This document shows positions 8,140 through 15,921 of a DNA stretch of 64,000 nt, piece by piece. This stretch comes from an uncultured Nitrospirales bacterium (GTDB taxonomy: Bacteria > Nitrospirota > Nitrospiria > Nitrospirales > UBA8639), in contig OY282373.1 in assembly GCA_958295805.1 (NCBI GenBank), forward strand, positions 963,001 to 1,027,000, read 5' to 3'. A model generated the notes under the pieces. That model worked only from the letters and a program-made list of their open reading frames with translations, did no database searches and was not told the DNA's origin. The first letter of the stretch is position 1; each line of letters starts with the position of its first letter. The translations under genes were made by a program, and so were the position numbers.

Positions 8140-9690
8140 ATGACAACGCTTCAACCTGGAGGAAAAGTCTATCTCGTGGGCGGTGGGCCGGGAGATCCAG
8201 GTCTGCTGACGCTTCGGGGCAAGACCTGTCTTCAAGAGGCGGATGTCGTGTTGTATGACCATCTGGCCAATCCGGTGTTGTTGGACTATGCCTCCCCTGA
8301 GGCGGAACGCATTTACGTGGGACGGTGCGGCCGAGGAACCTACCGGCCTCAAGACGAAATCAATCAATTGATGCTTTCGAAAGTGCGTGCGGGAAAATGC
8401 GTGGTGCGGTTGAAAGGCGGAGATCCATTCGTATTCGGACGAGGGGGGGAAGAAGCTGAATGGATCGCGGAGCATCAGATTCCATTTGAAGTGGTGCCGG
8501 GCGTGACCTCGGCGGTGGCGGTGCCGGCGTACGCGGGGATTCCCGTCACGCATCGGACGTTGGCGTCGACCGTGGCCTTTATCACGGGACATGAAGATCC
8601 TGGGAAGGGCGAAACGATGCTGGAATGGCCGCGGTTTGCCTCCGCGGATGGCACCTTAGTGTTTTTAATGGGGGTCAAAAATTTATCCATGATCGTGTCG
8701 CGGTTGATCGAAGAAGGGAAATCCCCGGAAACCCCGATGGCGCTGATTCGGTGGGGGACCTATACCAGACAGCAGACCGTGATTGGCACGGTGGGAAATA
8801 TTTTGGAACGCGCGGAAGCCGTCAACCTTCAGCCGCCGTCGATTGTGGTGGTGGGTGAAGTGGTCCGACTCCGCGATCAACTGAATTGGTTTGAAACCCG
8901 ACCCTTATTTGGAAAACGTGTGTTGGTGACGCGCACGAAGGCTCAGGCGTCGGAATTGTCGAATCTCATTCGGATTCAGGGAGGGGAGCCGATTGAATGT
9001 CCGACGATCGACGTTGTGCCGCCCGACGCGTGGGAGGAGGTTGATGACGCCATTGAGCAACTGGCGACCTATCAGTGGCTTGTCTTCACCAGTGTCAATG
9101 GGGTGAAGGCGTTTATGCAACGGCTTTGGCACCAAGGTCGTGATGCTCGCGCGCTGGCGGGGTTGCGGATTTGTTGTATCGGGCCTCGGACCGCTGATGA
9201 AGTGAGACGATTCGGCGTTCACGCCGATTTCGTGCCGGACGTGTACCAGGCCGAAGGACTCATTGAGGTGATGAGGAGAGCAGGGGTTTCTGAGCAGCGG
9301 GTCTTGATTGCCAGGGCAGCAGAAGCCCGTGCCGTCTTGCCGGATGAATTAGTGCGATTAGGGGCTTGCGTGCAGATCGTCACCGTTTATAAGACGGTGG
9401 CCCCACGAATCGAACGGGAACGCATTGCGCACATGCTTCGGGAACGCGCGATTGACGTCGTCACTTTCTCCAGTTCTTCTACCGTTCGGAATTTTTTTCA
9501 ACTCTTCGATGGAGCAGAGGATTTGAAAAAACGTCTGAATGAAACCATTATTGCGAGTATCGGACCAATTACGGCTCAGACCGTTCGAGAGATGGGCTTG
9601 GACGTTCACGTTGTGGCTCCGCAGCATACGATTCCATCTCTGGTCCAATCTTTGGTCGATTACGTCAAACGTCAGGTGCCCACGTCGTAA
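8140..9690 (+). CDS. cobA-hemD: Fused uroporphyrinogen-III C-methyltransferase and uroporphyrinogen-III synthase
   Basis: The 516 residues combine two enzymes acting on successive intermediates. Residues 1 to about 250 form the SUMT domain, with VYLVGGGPGDPGLLTLRG, RLKGGDPFVFGRGGEE and PGVTSAVAVPAYAGIPVTHR; it methylates uroporphyrinogen III to precorrin-2 for siroheme, cobalamin or heme d1. Residues about 262-516 form the HemD domain (FGKRVLVTRTKAQA, WLVFTSVNGVKAF, CIGPRTADEVRRFG, FSSSSTVRNFF), which closes and inverts ring D of hydroxymethylbilane. Such fusions are known in several phyla. It follows hemC with no gap. Confidence 0.95.
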   Translation: MTTLQPGGKVYLVGGGPGDPGLLTLRGKTCLQEADVVLYDHLANPVLLDYASPEAERIYVGRCGRGTYRPQDEINQLMLSKVRAGKCVVRLKGGDPFVFGRGGEEAEWIAEHQIPFEVVPGVTSAVAVPAYAGIPVTHRTLASTVAFITGHEDPGKGETMLEWPRFASADGTLVFLMGVKNLSMIVSRLIEEGKSPETPMALIRWGTYTRQQTVIGTVGNILERAEAVNLQPPSIVVVGEVVRLRDQLNWFETRPLFGKRVLVTRTKAQASELSNLIRIQGGEPIECPTIDVVPPDAWEEVDDAIEQLATYQWLVFTSVNGVKAFMQRLWHQGRDARALAGLRICCIGPRTADEVRRFGVHADFVPDVYQAEGLIEVMRRAGVSEQRVLIARAAEARAVLPDELVRLGACVQIVTVYKTVAPRIERERIAHMLRERAIDVVTFSSSSTVRNFFQLFDGAEDLKKRLNETIIASIGPITAQTVREMGLDVHVVAPQHTIPSLVQSLVDYVKRQVPTS

Positions 9691-9781
9691 CGAGTCGTGG
9701 AGTGTTGAAGGTTCCGGGGTAAGATAGTAAAGTAGGAAAGATGTTCCATTGATTGACGTGTCTTAACTCAAGGAGAGACTT

Positions 9782-10174
9782 ATGGTCCCTGTGAAATCAT
9801 TCATGGTTCCCGTGGAAAAGTTTATAATCGTTGATCGTGATACCAACGTTCGGCAAGCAGCGGAAATTATGAGCGACAGTGGCGTCGGGAGCGTGTTTGT
9901 CGCGAAGGATAATGAGATCATTGGCATTTTGACCGATACGGATCTTGTTCGGCGGCTGGTGGCGGTTGGATTAGAGCCTTCCCACACGACGGTTGAACAA
10001 ATCATGTCGGCTCCGATTCTCAAAATTGATGAAGACAAGACGCTGTTGGATGCCAATGACTTGATGGCGAGAGAACACGTCCGGCATTTAGGAGTGTCGA
10101 GAGAAGGAAACCTCGTTGGCATGATTTCCGTCAGGGATTTAGTCGTGTTTCTGACGAATCTTCCCAGGAAATAA
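9782..10174 (+). CDS. Two-CBS-domain protein
   Basis: The 130-residue protein consists almost entirely of a CBS pair: the first ends in IIGILTDTDLVRRLV, the second in LVGMISVRDLVVFL, each the usual strand-helix ending of a CBS motif. CBS pairs bind adenosine nucleotides or similar ligands and sense energy state. AAGGAGAGAC lies before the ATG. It sits between cobA/hemD and hemB on the same strand, so it is probably co-expressed with the heme pathway; a regulatory role there is possible but not shown. Confidence 0.9.
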   Translation: MVPVKSFMVPVEKFIIVDRDTNVRQAAEIMSDSGVGSVFVAKDNEIIGILTDTDLVRRLVAVGLEPSHTTVEQIMSAPILKIDEDKTLLDANDLMAREHVRHLGVSREGNLVGMISVRDLVVFLTNLPRK

Positions 10175-10255
10175 GACGGCTTTGGGCGATGCCGCCGCAG
10201 AGCCCTCGGCCTCTCCTTCCCGCGGAACCGCGTTTCATTTTGAGATTGAGGAGCC

Positions 10256-11239
10256 ATGGCCTTCCCTCTTCAACGAATGCGCCGATTGCGTCAATCCGAA
10301 CCTCTCCGGCGGATGGTGCGGGAAACCGCGCTCGCACCAAGTGACCTCATGTATCCCCTTTTTGTACGGGAAGGCACGGACCGGCAGGAAGCCATTCCGT
10401 CAATGCCCGGTCAATGTCGGTGGCCCCTTGACCTTCTCATCAAAGAAGCGGCCGATGCCCATGGGCTTGGCATTCCGGCGGTCATGCTCTTCGGCCTTCC
10501 CGTTCATAAAGATGAACGGGGAACGTCCGCGTATGATCCGAACGGAATTGTCCAACGGGCCGTTCGGGCACTCAAAGATCAGATTCCGGACCTCATCGTG
10601 GTGACGGACGTCTGCATCGATGAATATACCTCACATGGTCATTGCGGCCTGGTGAAAGATGGCCGAATCATCAACGACGAAACCTTGAAATGCTTACGCT
10701 TGATGGCGAAAACCCACGCGGAAGCAGGTGCCGACGTGGTGGCGCCTTCCGACATGATGGATGGGCGAGTGGCTGCCATTCGTGACGAATTGGATCAACG
10801 TGGATTCGAAGACGTTCCCATCATGTCCTATGCCGCGAAATATGCCTCGTGCCTGTATGCGCCGTTCAGGGAAGCGGCTCTTTCAAGTCCCGCCTTCGGT
10901 GATCGTTGCACGTATCAGATGGATCCGGCCAATGCCCGGGAAGCCGTCCGGGAAGTGCAGTTGGACGTGGAAGAAGGAGCCGATATCGTCATGGTCAAAC
11001 CGGCGCTTCCGTACCTCGACGTGATCGCGCGCGCGCGCGCCGAGGTCGGGGTGCCCCTTGCCGCGTATCAGGTCAGCGGTGAATACAGCATGATCAAAGC
11101 GGCTGCTCAACGGGAGTGGCTGGACGAGTCGAAAGTGATACTGGAGACGCTGCTCTCCATCAAACGGGCGGGAGCGGACCTCATTCTCACCTATTTTGCC
11201 AAGGATGCCGCCAAGCTCCTGCACGCTTCAGGCATATGA
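10256..11239 (+). CDS. hemB: Porphobilinogen synthase (delta-aminolevulinate dehydratase)
   Basis: HemB condenses two 5-aminolevulinates into porphobilinogen. The 327-residue sequence has the two Schiff-base lysine contexts SYAAKYAS and MVKPALPYLDV and the allosteric RRLRQSEPLRRMVRE start. The metal loop reads VCIDEYTSHGHCG: Cys120, Asp122 and Cys130 in the positions where the E. coli zinc enzyme has three cysteines, so the site is a Cys-Asp-Cys hybrid. Its stop overlaps the ribF start (ATGA, 11236-11239). Confidence 0.96.
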   Translation: MAFPLQRMRRLRQSEPLRRMVRETALAPSDLMYPLFVREGTDRQEAIPSMPGQCRWPLDLLIKEAADAHGLGIPAVMLFGLPVHKDERGTSAYDPNGIVQRAVRALKDQIPDLIVVTDVCIDEYTSHGHCGLVKDGRIINDETLKCLRLMAKTHAEAGADVVAPSDMMDGRVAAIRDELDQRGFEDVPIMSYAAKYASCLYAPFREAALSSPAFGDRCTYQMDPANAREAVREVQLDVEEGADIVMVKPALPYLDVIARARAEVGVPLAAYQVSGEYSMIKAAAQREWLDESKVILETLLSIKRAGADLILTYFAKDAAKLLHASGI

Positions 11240-12177
11240 AGGTTTTCCGGGGCCTTCCACGTCCGCCCTTGCCTCCCCATCCGGTTCTGACTATCGGCAA
11301 TTTTGACGGTCAGCACGTCGGCCATCGACAATTACTGACCGCGGTGGTCCAATGTGCTCGGGAACGGCGGGGGACACCGATGGTGTTGACGTTTGATCCC
11401 CATCCGGTACTGGTGTTGAATCCGGGAGCGACGTTTCAGTTTTTGACGTCCTCCTCGGAAAAACTGGCGTGGTTTGAGGCGCAAGGCGTTGAACGTCTCG
11501 TGGTGCTCCCGTTTACCGAAGAGTTTGCGGCGTTGAGCCCGGAACAATTCGTGTTTTCGATTTTGCGAGATGGATTAGGGATCAAGGCGCTGTTCGTGGG
11601 AGAACATTTCGTATTTGGAAAAGGTCGTGCAGGGAATACGGAAACCTTACGGGCCTTGGCTGAACGCGCTCACTTCCAGTTGCATCTGGTGGATCCCGTT
11701 CGTTCCCAAACCAAGGTCGTCAGTTCAACCCTGATTCGTCAGTCCATCCGCAAGGGACAGATGGAGGAAGCGATGCAATGGTTGGGGCGTCCCTATTCCT
11801 TGGGAGGGACGGTGGTTGAAGGCGACCGTCGTGGGCAGACGTTAGGGTATCGGACGACCAATCTTCGGCTTCCCAAAGAGCGAGTGGCCCCGCCTGACGG
11901 CGTCTACGTGACGAAAATGGCGTGGCGGAACGAGACCTTTCCATCAGTCAGCTATATCGGAACGCGCCCGACGTTTGGACCAGGCGAACGATTGCTGGAA
12001 GTCCACGTCTTGGATGAAACCGTCACGCTGTACGGGGAATACATTGAGGTGCAATTTTTTCAATACATTCGTGGCGATGCCGTCTTTGAAACCTCCGATG
12101 AGTTGACGGCGCGCATTGCTGAAGACGTTCAATTGGCTCGACGGGTATTCGCCGAAGCAGTCAAGACGTCCACGTAA
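11236..12177 (+). CDS. ribF: Bifunctional riboflavin kinase/FAD synthetase
   Basis: RibF phosphorylates riboflavin to FMN and adenylates FMN to FAD. The 313-residue protein has an N-terminal nucleotidyltransferase domain with TIGNFDGQHVGHRQLL and FDPHPVLVLNP, and a C-terminal flavokinase domain with GRRGQTLGYRTTN-like and PPDGVYVTKM segments, ending in an EVHVLDE...YGEYIEVQF pattern. Translation probably starts at the ATG inside the hemB stop, coupling the two genes. Standard length for the family. Confidence 0.95.
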   Translation: MKVFRGLPRPPLPPHPVLTIGNFDGQHVGHRQLLTAVVQCARERRGTPMVLTFDPHPVLVLNPGATFQFLTSSSEKLAWFEAQGVERLVVLPFTEEFAALSPEQFVFSILRDGLGIKALFVGEHFVFGKGRAGNTETLRALAERAHFQLHLVDPVRSQTKVVSSTLIRQSIRKGQMEEAMQWLGRPYSLGGTVVEGDRRGQTLGYRTTNLRLPKERVAPPDGVYVTKMAWRNETFPSVSYIGTRPTFGPGERLLEVHVLDETVTLYGEYIEVQFFQYIRGDAVFETSDELTARIAEDVQLARRVFAEAVKTST

Positions 12178-12196
12178 CGAATGAGTGGTGGTGACA

Positions 12197-13612
12197 ATGC
12201 CGGCACTGTTGGCGTTTGAACACAAATTGCTGAAGCACGTGAGGCAGGACGGTTTGGTGGTGCCTGAAGACCGGGTGGCCGTTGCCGTGTCCGGTGGACC
12301 GGATTCCGTTGCCCTTTTGCAGGTGCTCTCCACGTGGCGGGACGCGCTCAAACTCGAATTGATCGTGGTACACGTGAATCATGGGTTGCGGGGACGGGAA
12401 TCCACGGACGACGCGGCCTTTGTTGAACAGCTTGCACGGCAGTTGGACGTACCCTTTTGTCTCAAACGCCTCAATCTCCAACGACTGCTTCGGGAACGGA
12501 AAGGGGAATCACGCCAAGCCGTTGCGCGTGAGAAGCGATACGAACTGTTATGGGAGGCGTCCCGGGAGTGGGGGGGCACGAAAGTGGCCTTGGGACATAC
12601 GCAGGATGACCAAGCGGAAACCATACTGATGTGCACGTTGCGCGGCGCCGGTCTCGCGGGGCTTTCAGGTATGCCGGCGCAGCGACCACCGTGCGTGATC
12701 CGCCCCTTCCTTCACGTGAGTCGCGCAGAGCTTTTGCAATATCTGAATCGCAAGCAGTGTGGATTTCGACTTGATTCGAGCAATGAAAGTCCAAAATACC
12801 TGCGAAATCGCATTCGCCACGAATTGATCCCACTGCTCCAGACGTTCAATCCCAAAGTCGTGCGCGTGCTTTCCCGTCAAGCCGACATTGTTCGTCAGGA
12901 GCACCAGTTGTTGGACGACGCGGCCAAGGCTTCCCTGGAATCGGTCAGGATTGACGACGCGCTGGATGGCATTGTGTTGAGTCGGTCCCGATTCCTCACC
13001 CATCCCGTGCCCATTCAACGGAGAATGATCCTCTTAACAGTGAAAAAACTCCCGCATAACCCTAGGCACCTGCGGTATGAGGCAGTGGAAACGATTCTTC
13101 AGCACGTCGTTCAAGGGACCTCCGGTGCAGCCGCTCGTTTCCATAACTTGAAGGTTGAGAGAGACTATGGCAGAGTCATTTTCTCAGGAATTCCGAGGAA
13201 CGGGGAGCGGGTCTTGAACCGGGAAGGGCGTCGTCCCTGGTCTTTTCCCGGTTCGATCCTTTGGCCGTTAACCAGCCAGATCCTTGAGGGCACGGTCCAA
13301 AACGTGGGCACCGTCGCGATCCGGCAGAAAGGCACCGTCGCCTATTTAGACGCGGATCGATTCAGTCATGACTTGGTTGTCCGATCCTGGGAACGGGGTG
13401 ATTATTTTTTCCCATACGGAATGGCCGGCAAGCGAAAAAAAATCCAGGACTTTTTTTCAGATCTGAAGGTTCGCCGAGCCGACCGAAACAACGTCCCTCT
13501 TATTGTGGCCGCGGAGGGGATTCTGTGGGTTGGGGGCTATCGGTCAGACCATCGATTTCGAGTCACCGGGAAGACGCGGCGGGTGGCCGTCATCCGGATT
13601 CGTCAGGAATGA
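12197..13612 (+). CDS. tilS: tRNA(Ile)-lysidine synthase
   Basis: TilS attaches lysine to C34 of the CAU-anticodon tRNA-Ile, changing its decoding to AUA. The ATP-pyrophosphatase signature VAVSGGPDSVALL is near residues 27-39, followed by HVNHGLRG and GHTQDDQAET; the C-terminal part carries the TilS tRNA-binding domains, including RSWERGDYFFPYGMAGKRKKIQDFFSD. The start is either ATG 12197 (471 residues) or GTG 12185 four codons earlier; no clear ribosome binding site decides. In many bacteria tilS is followed closely by ftsH; here about 12.5 kb of other genes separates them. Confidence 0.95.
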   Translation: MPALLAFEHKLLKHVRQDGLVVPEDRVAVAVSGGPDSVALLQVLSTWRDALKLELIVVHVNHGLRGRESTDDAAFVEQLARQLDVPFCLKRLNLQRLLRERKGESRQAVAREKRYELLWEASREWGGTKVALGHTQDDQAETILMCTLRGAGLAGLSGMPAQRPPCVIRPFLHVSRAELLQYLNRKQCGFRLDSSNESPKYLRNRIRHELIPLLQTFNPKVVRVLSRQADIVRQEHQLLDDAAKASLESVRIDDALDGIVLSRSRFLTHPVPIQRRMILLTVKKLPHNPRHLRYEAVETILQHVVQGTSGAAARFHNLKVERDYGRVIFSGIPRNGERVLNREGRRPWSFPGSILWPLTSQILEGTVQNVGTVAIRQKGTVAYLDADRFSHDLVVRSWERGDYFFPYGMAGKRKKIQDFFSDLKVRRADRNNVPLIVAAEGILWVGGYRSDHRFRVTGKTRRVAVIRIRQE

Positions 13613-13652
13613 AGTTGGCAGGTGTGAGCGGATAAAGCTGGGCTGACGAAGT

Positions 13653-14207
13653 ATGCGTCATCCTACGGAAAAACAGCATCGCCCGCGGGCCAACTCCGCG
13701 GTGGTCTTGCGCAACCCGACCGTGGCGGACGCCGCCGCGATATGGCGGTTGGCTGGCGATGGAGAGGAACTCGACCTGAACTCACCCTACTGTTATTTGC
13801 TCCTGTGCCAGCACTTTGCCGATACCTGCCTGGTCGCGGAGCGTGACGGCGACATCGTCGGCTTTCAGACGACCTATCGGCTGCCTTGTGCGCCCCACCG
13901 TCTGTTTTTGTGGCAAGTGCGAGTCGCACAATCCATGCGGCGGAGGGGCCTCGCTGCTTCCATGTTGGACGGCGTGATTCGCTTGCCGGCCTGTGCAGGC
14001 GTGACCTATCTGACCGGAACGACCACTCGCTCCAACCTTGGCATGCGAGCGTTGGCCCGTCGTTTTGCCCGAAAACTGAAAGCCCCGTATGCCGAAGAGC
14101 CGTGTTTTCCTGAGCATCTCTTTCCCAACGAGGGACATGAGGCCGAGCACTTGTTCCAAGTTGGTCCTTTTGATCTTCGTCATCTTCAGGAGGAAGGCGT
14201 GGATTGA
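13653..14207 (+). CDS. ectA: L-2,4-diaminobutyrate acetyltransferase
   Basis: EctA is the GNAT acetyltransferase that makes N-gamma-acetyl-diaminobutyrate, the precursor cyclised to ectoine. The 184-residue sequence contains the characteristic LDLNSPYCYLLLCQHFADTC segment, the acetyl-CoA-binding VAQSMRRRGLAASML (R-R-x-G-L/A-type motif) and a TTTRSNLGMRALARRFAR acceptor region. The start follows tilS by 40 bases without an evident promoter. The stop TGA overlaps the ectB ATG by one base (14205-14209). A damaged second copy of its middle part lies at 19569-19814. Confidence 0.93.
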   Translation: MRHPTEKQHRPRANSAVVLRNPTVADAAAIWRLAGDGEELDLNSPYCYLLLCQHFADTCLVAERDGDIVGFQTTYRLPCAPHRLFLWQVRVAQSMRRRGLAASMLDGVIRLPACAGVTYLTGTTTRSNLGMRALARRFARKLKAPYAEEPCFPEHLFPNEGHEAEHLFQVGPFDLRHLQEEGVD

Positions 14208-15529
14208 TGGACGTCATTGAACGATTGGAATCCAACGTCCGTAGGTATTGCCGAATGTTTCCGGTGACGTTCGCCACCGCCGAAGGCTGCCATCTGTTTG
14301 ACGATTCGGGGAACAGGTATCTTGACTTCTTCAGCGGGGCCGGTGCCCTGAACTACGGCCACAACAATCCCCACCTTCGTTCCAAGCTGATTGAGTACAT
14401 TCAGGGCGCCGGCGTTGTTCACGGCCTCGACATGACGACCACCGCCAAGATTCGCCTGCTCGAACGGTTCGAATCCGTCATCCTCAAGCCGCGCGGGCTT
14501 GACTACAAGGTTCAGTTCACCGGCCCGACCGGGACGGACGCTGTTGAAAGCGCGTTGAGGTTGGCCCGGAAAGTCACGAATCGCAACAAGGTGCTGTCCT
14601 TCACCAACGCCTTTCACGGCATGACGCTTGGCTCGCGGACGGTCTCAGACAACGCCCTCGAACGGCTGAGAACGCCGTCGGACGCTCCCAGCCGGGGGGA
14701 CAGTTCCTCGTGCTCCCCCGCTGAGGGCTCCGCGGTCACTATGCCGTTTGACGGCCATGTGGGCGAAGGCGTGGACGGTATTGATTGCATTGATCGTTGG
14801 CTGACGGACAAGGGTGGCGACGTGGACGCGCCGGCGGCCACCATCATCGAAACGGTTCAGGCCGAAGGCGGCGTTCACGTCGCGAGTTACGAATGGCTTC
14901 GGCGGCTCGAGGCCCTGTGCCGTAAATACGGCATGTTGCTCATCGTCGATGACGTTCAAGTTGGCTGCGGGCGAACCGGCCCATTCTTCAGCTTCGAGCC
15001 GGCCGGCATTTATCCGGATTTGGTCTGCCTGTCCAAGTCGTTGAGCGGCTATGGACTGCCGCTTGCCTTCACCCTGATTCGCAGAGAGCTGGATCAGTGG
15101 TGGCCGGGCGAGCACAGCGGGACGTTTCGCGGCAACAACGTGGCTTTCGTGACAGCGGCGGCGGCGCTGGATTATTGGCAGGACGACGGCTTGTGCCGGG
15201 AGGTTCAGCGAAAAGGGCGCGTCCTTGGCTCGGCGCTGGAGTCCTTGGTCCGAAGATTCCCGAACGTGCTCGTCAGCGTCCGCGGCCAAGGCCTCATCCA
15301 AGGCCTCGAGTGCGCGTCGACAAGCATGGCTGACCGGATCCGCACGGCGGCGTTCGAGCGCGGCTTGATCGTGGAGACCGCCGGCCCAGGAAATGAAGTG
15401 CTCAAACTGCTGCCGCCGCTCGTCATTGAGAACGCGGAGTTGACGGACGGCCTGAAGATCATTGAGGAAGCGGTCGCGGAAGCCACGGGCAATCGCGGAG
15501 CCAATGAACAAGGAGGACAAGGTTCATGA
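14207..15529 (+). CDS. ectB: Diaminobutyrate-2-oxoglutarate transaminase
   Basis: EctB converts aspartate semialdehyde plus glutamate to 2,4-diaminobutyrate using PLP, the first step of ectoine synthesis. The 440 residues show YLDFFSGAGALNYGHNNP, the PLP pocket GPTGTDAVESALRLAR, IVDDVQVGCGRTG, and LSKSLSGYGLPLA containing the Schiff-base lysine. Compared with familiar EctB sequences there appears to be an extra stretch of about 15 residues (around SRGDSSSCSPAEGS), which is encoded by an imperfect inverted repeat. An AGGAGGA lies before the ATG, and the stop overlaps ectC by four bases. Confidence 0.94.
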   Translation: MDVIERLESNVRRYCRMFPVTFATAEGCHLFDDSGNRYLDFFSGAGALNYGHNNPHLRSKLIEYIQGAGVVHGLDMTTTAKIRLLERFESVILKPRGLDYKVQFTGPTGTDAVESALRLARKVTNRNKVLSFTNAFHGMTLGSRTVSDNALERLRTPSDAPSRGDSSSCSPAEGSAVTMPFDGHVGEGVDGIDCIDRWLTDKGGDVDAPAATIIETVQAEGGVHVASYEWLRRLEALCRKYGMLLIVDDVQVGCGRTGPFFSFEPAGIYPDLVCLSKSLSGYGLPLAFTLIRRELDQWWPGEHSGTFRGNNVAFVTAAAALDYWQDDGLCREVQRKGRVLGSALESLVRRFPNVLVSVRGQGLIQGLECASTSMADRIRTAAFERGLIVETAGPGNEVLKLLPPLVIENAELTDGLKIIEEAVAEATGNRGANEQGGQGS

Positions 15530-15921
15530 TCGTGCGAACCGTCAAGGACGTGGAAAGCACGAAAGGGGACGTGCAGAACCCCAGCTTCTTCTCCAAACGC
15601 CTGCTTCTGAGGAAAGACGGCATGGGATTCTCGCTGCACGACACCACCGTGTACGCCGGCAGGTGCATCATCATCTGGTACAAGCATCACGTGGAAGCGG
15701 TGTACTGCATCGAAGGCGAAGCCGACGTGGAAGTTCTTCCGGACGGTCCCACGCATCGCATCGTTCCCGGCACGCTGTACGCCTTGGATGGCCATGAGAA
15801 ACATCGCTTGAAGGTGGGCCCGAATCGGGATTTTCGGGCCATCTGCGTGTTCCGTCCCGCCCTGACCGGGCAGGAAGTCCACGACGAAGAGGGTGCGTAC
15901 CCGCTACTTGAAGAAGAGTGA
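15526..15921 (+). CDS. ectC: L-ectoine synthase
   Basis: EctC is the cupin enzyme that cyclises N-gamma-acetyl-diaminobutyrate to ectoine, a compatible solute. The 131-residue sequence has the family's usual length and segments: MIVRTVKDVESTKGDV, FSLHDTTVYAG, WYKHHVEAVYCIEGE with cupin metal ligands, HRIVPGTLYALDGHEKH, and RAICVFRPALTGQEVHDEEG. It starts inside the ectB stop (ATGA) with a GGAGGACAAGG ribosome binding site, completing an ectABC operon. The sulP gene runs convergently 53 bases downstream. No ectD or ask_ect gene of recognisable type follows. Confidence 0.95.
   Translation: MIVRTVKDVESTKGDVQNPSFFSKRLLLRKDGMGFSLHDTTVYAGRCIIIWYKHHVEAVYCIEGEADVEVLPDGPTHRIVPGTLYALDGHEKHRLKVGPNRDFRAICVFRPALTGQEVHDEEGAYPLLEEE

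Noticed and set aside
14645-15520. Minus-strand frame of 291 codons opposite ectB
   Set aside because: It is an antisense shadow of a strongly conserved aminotransferase gene.
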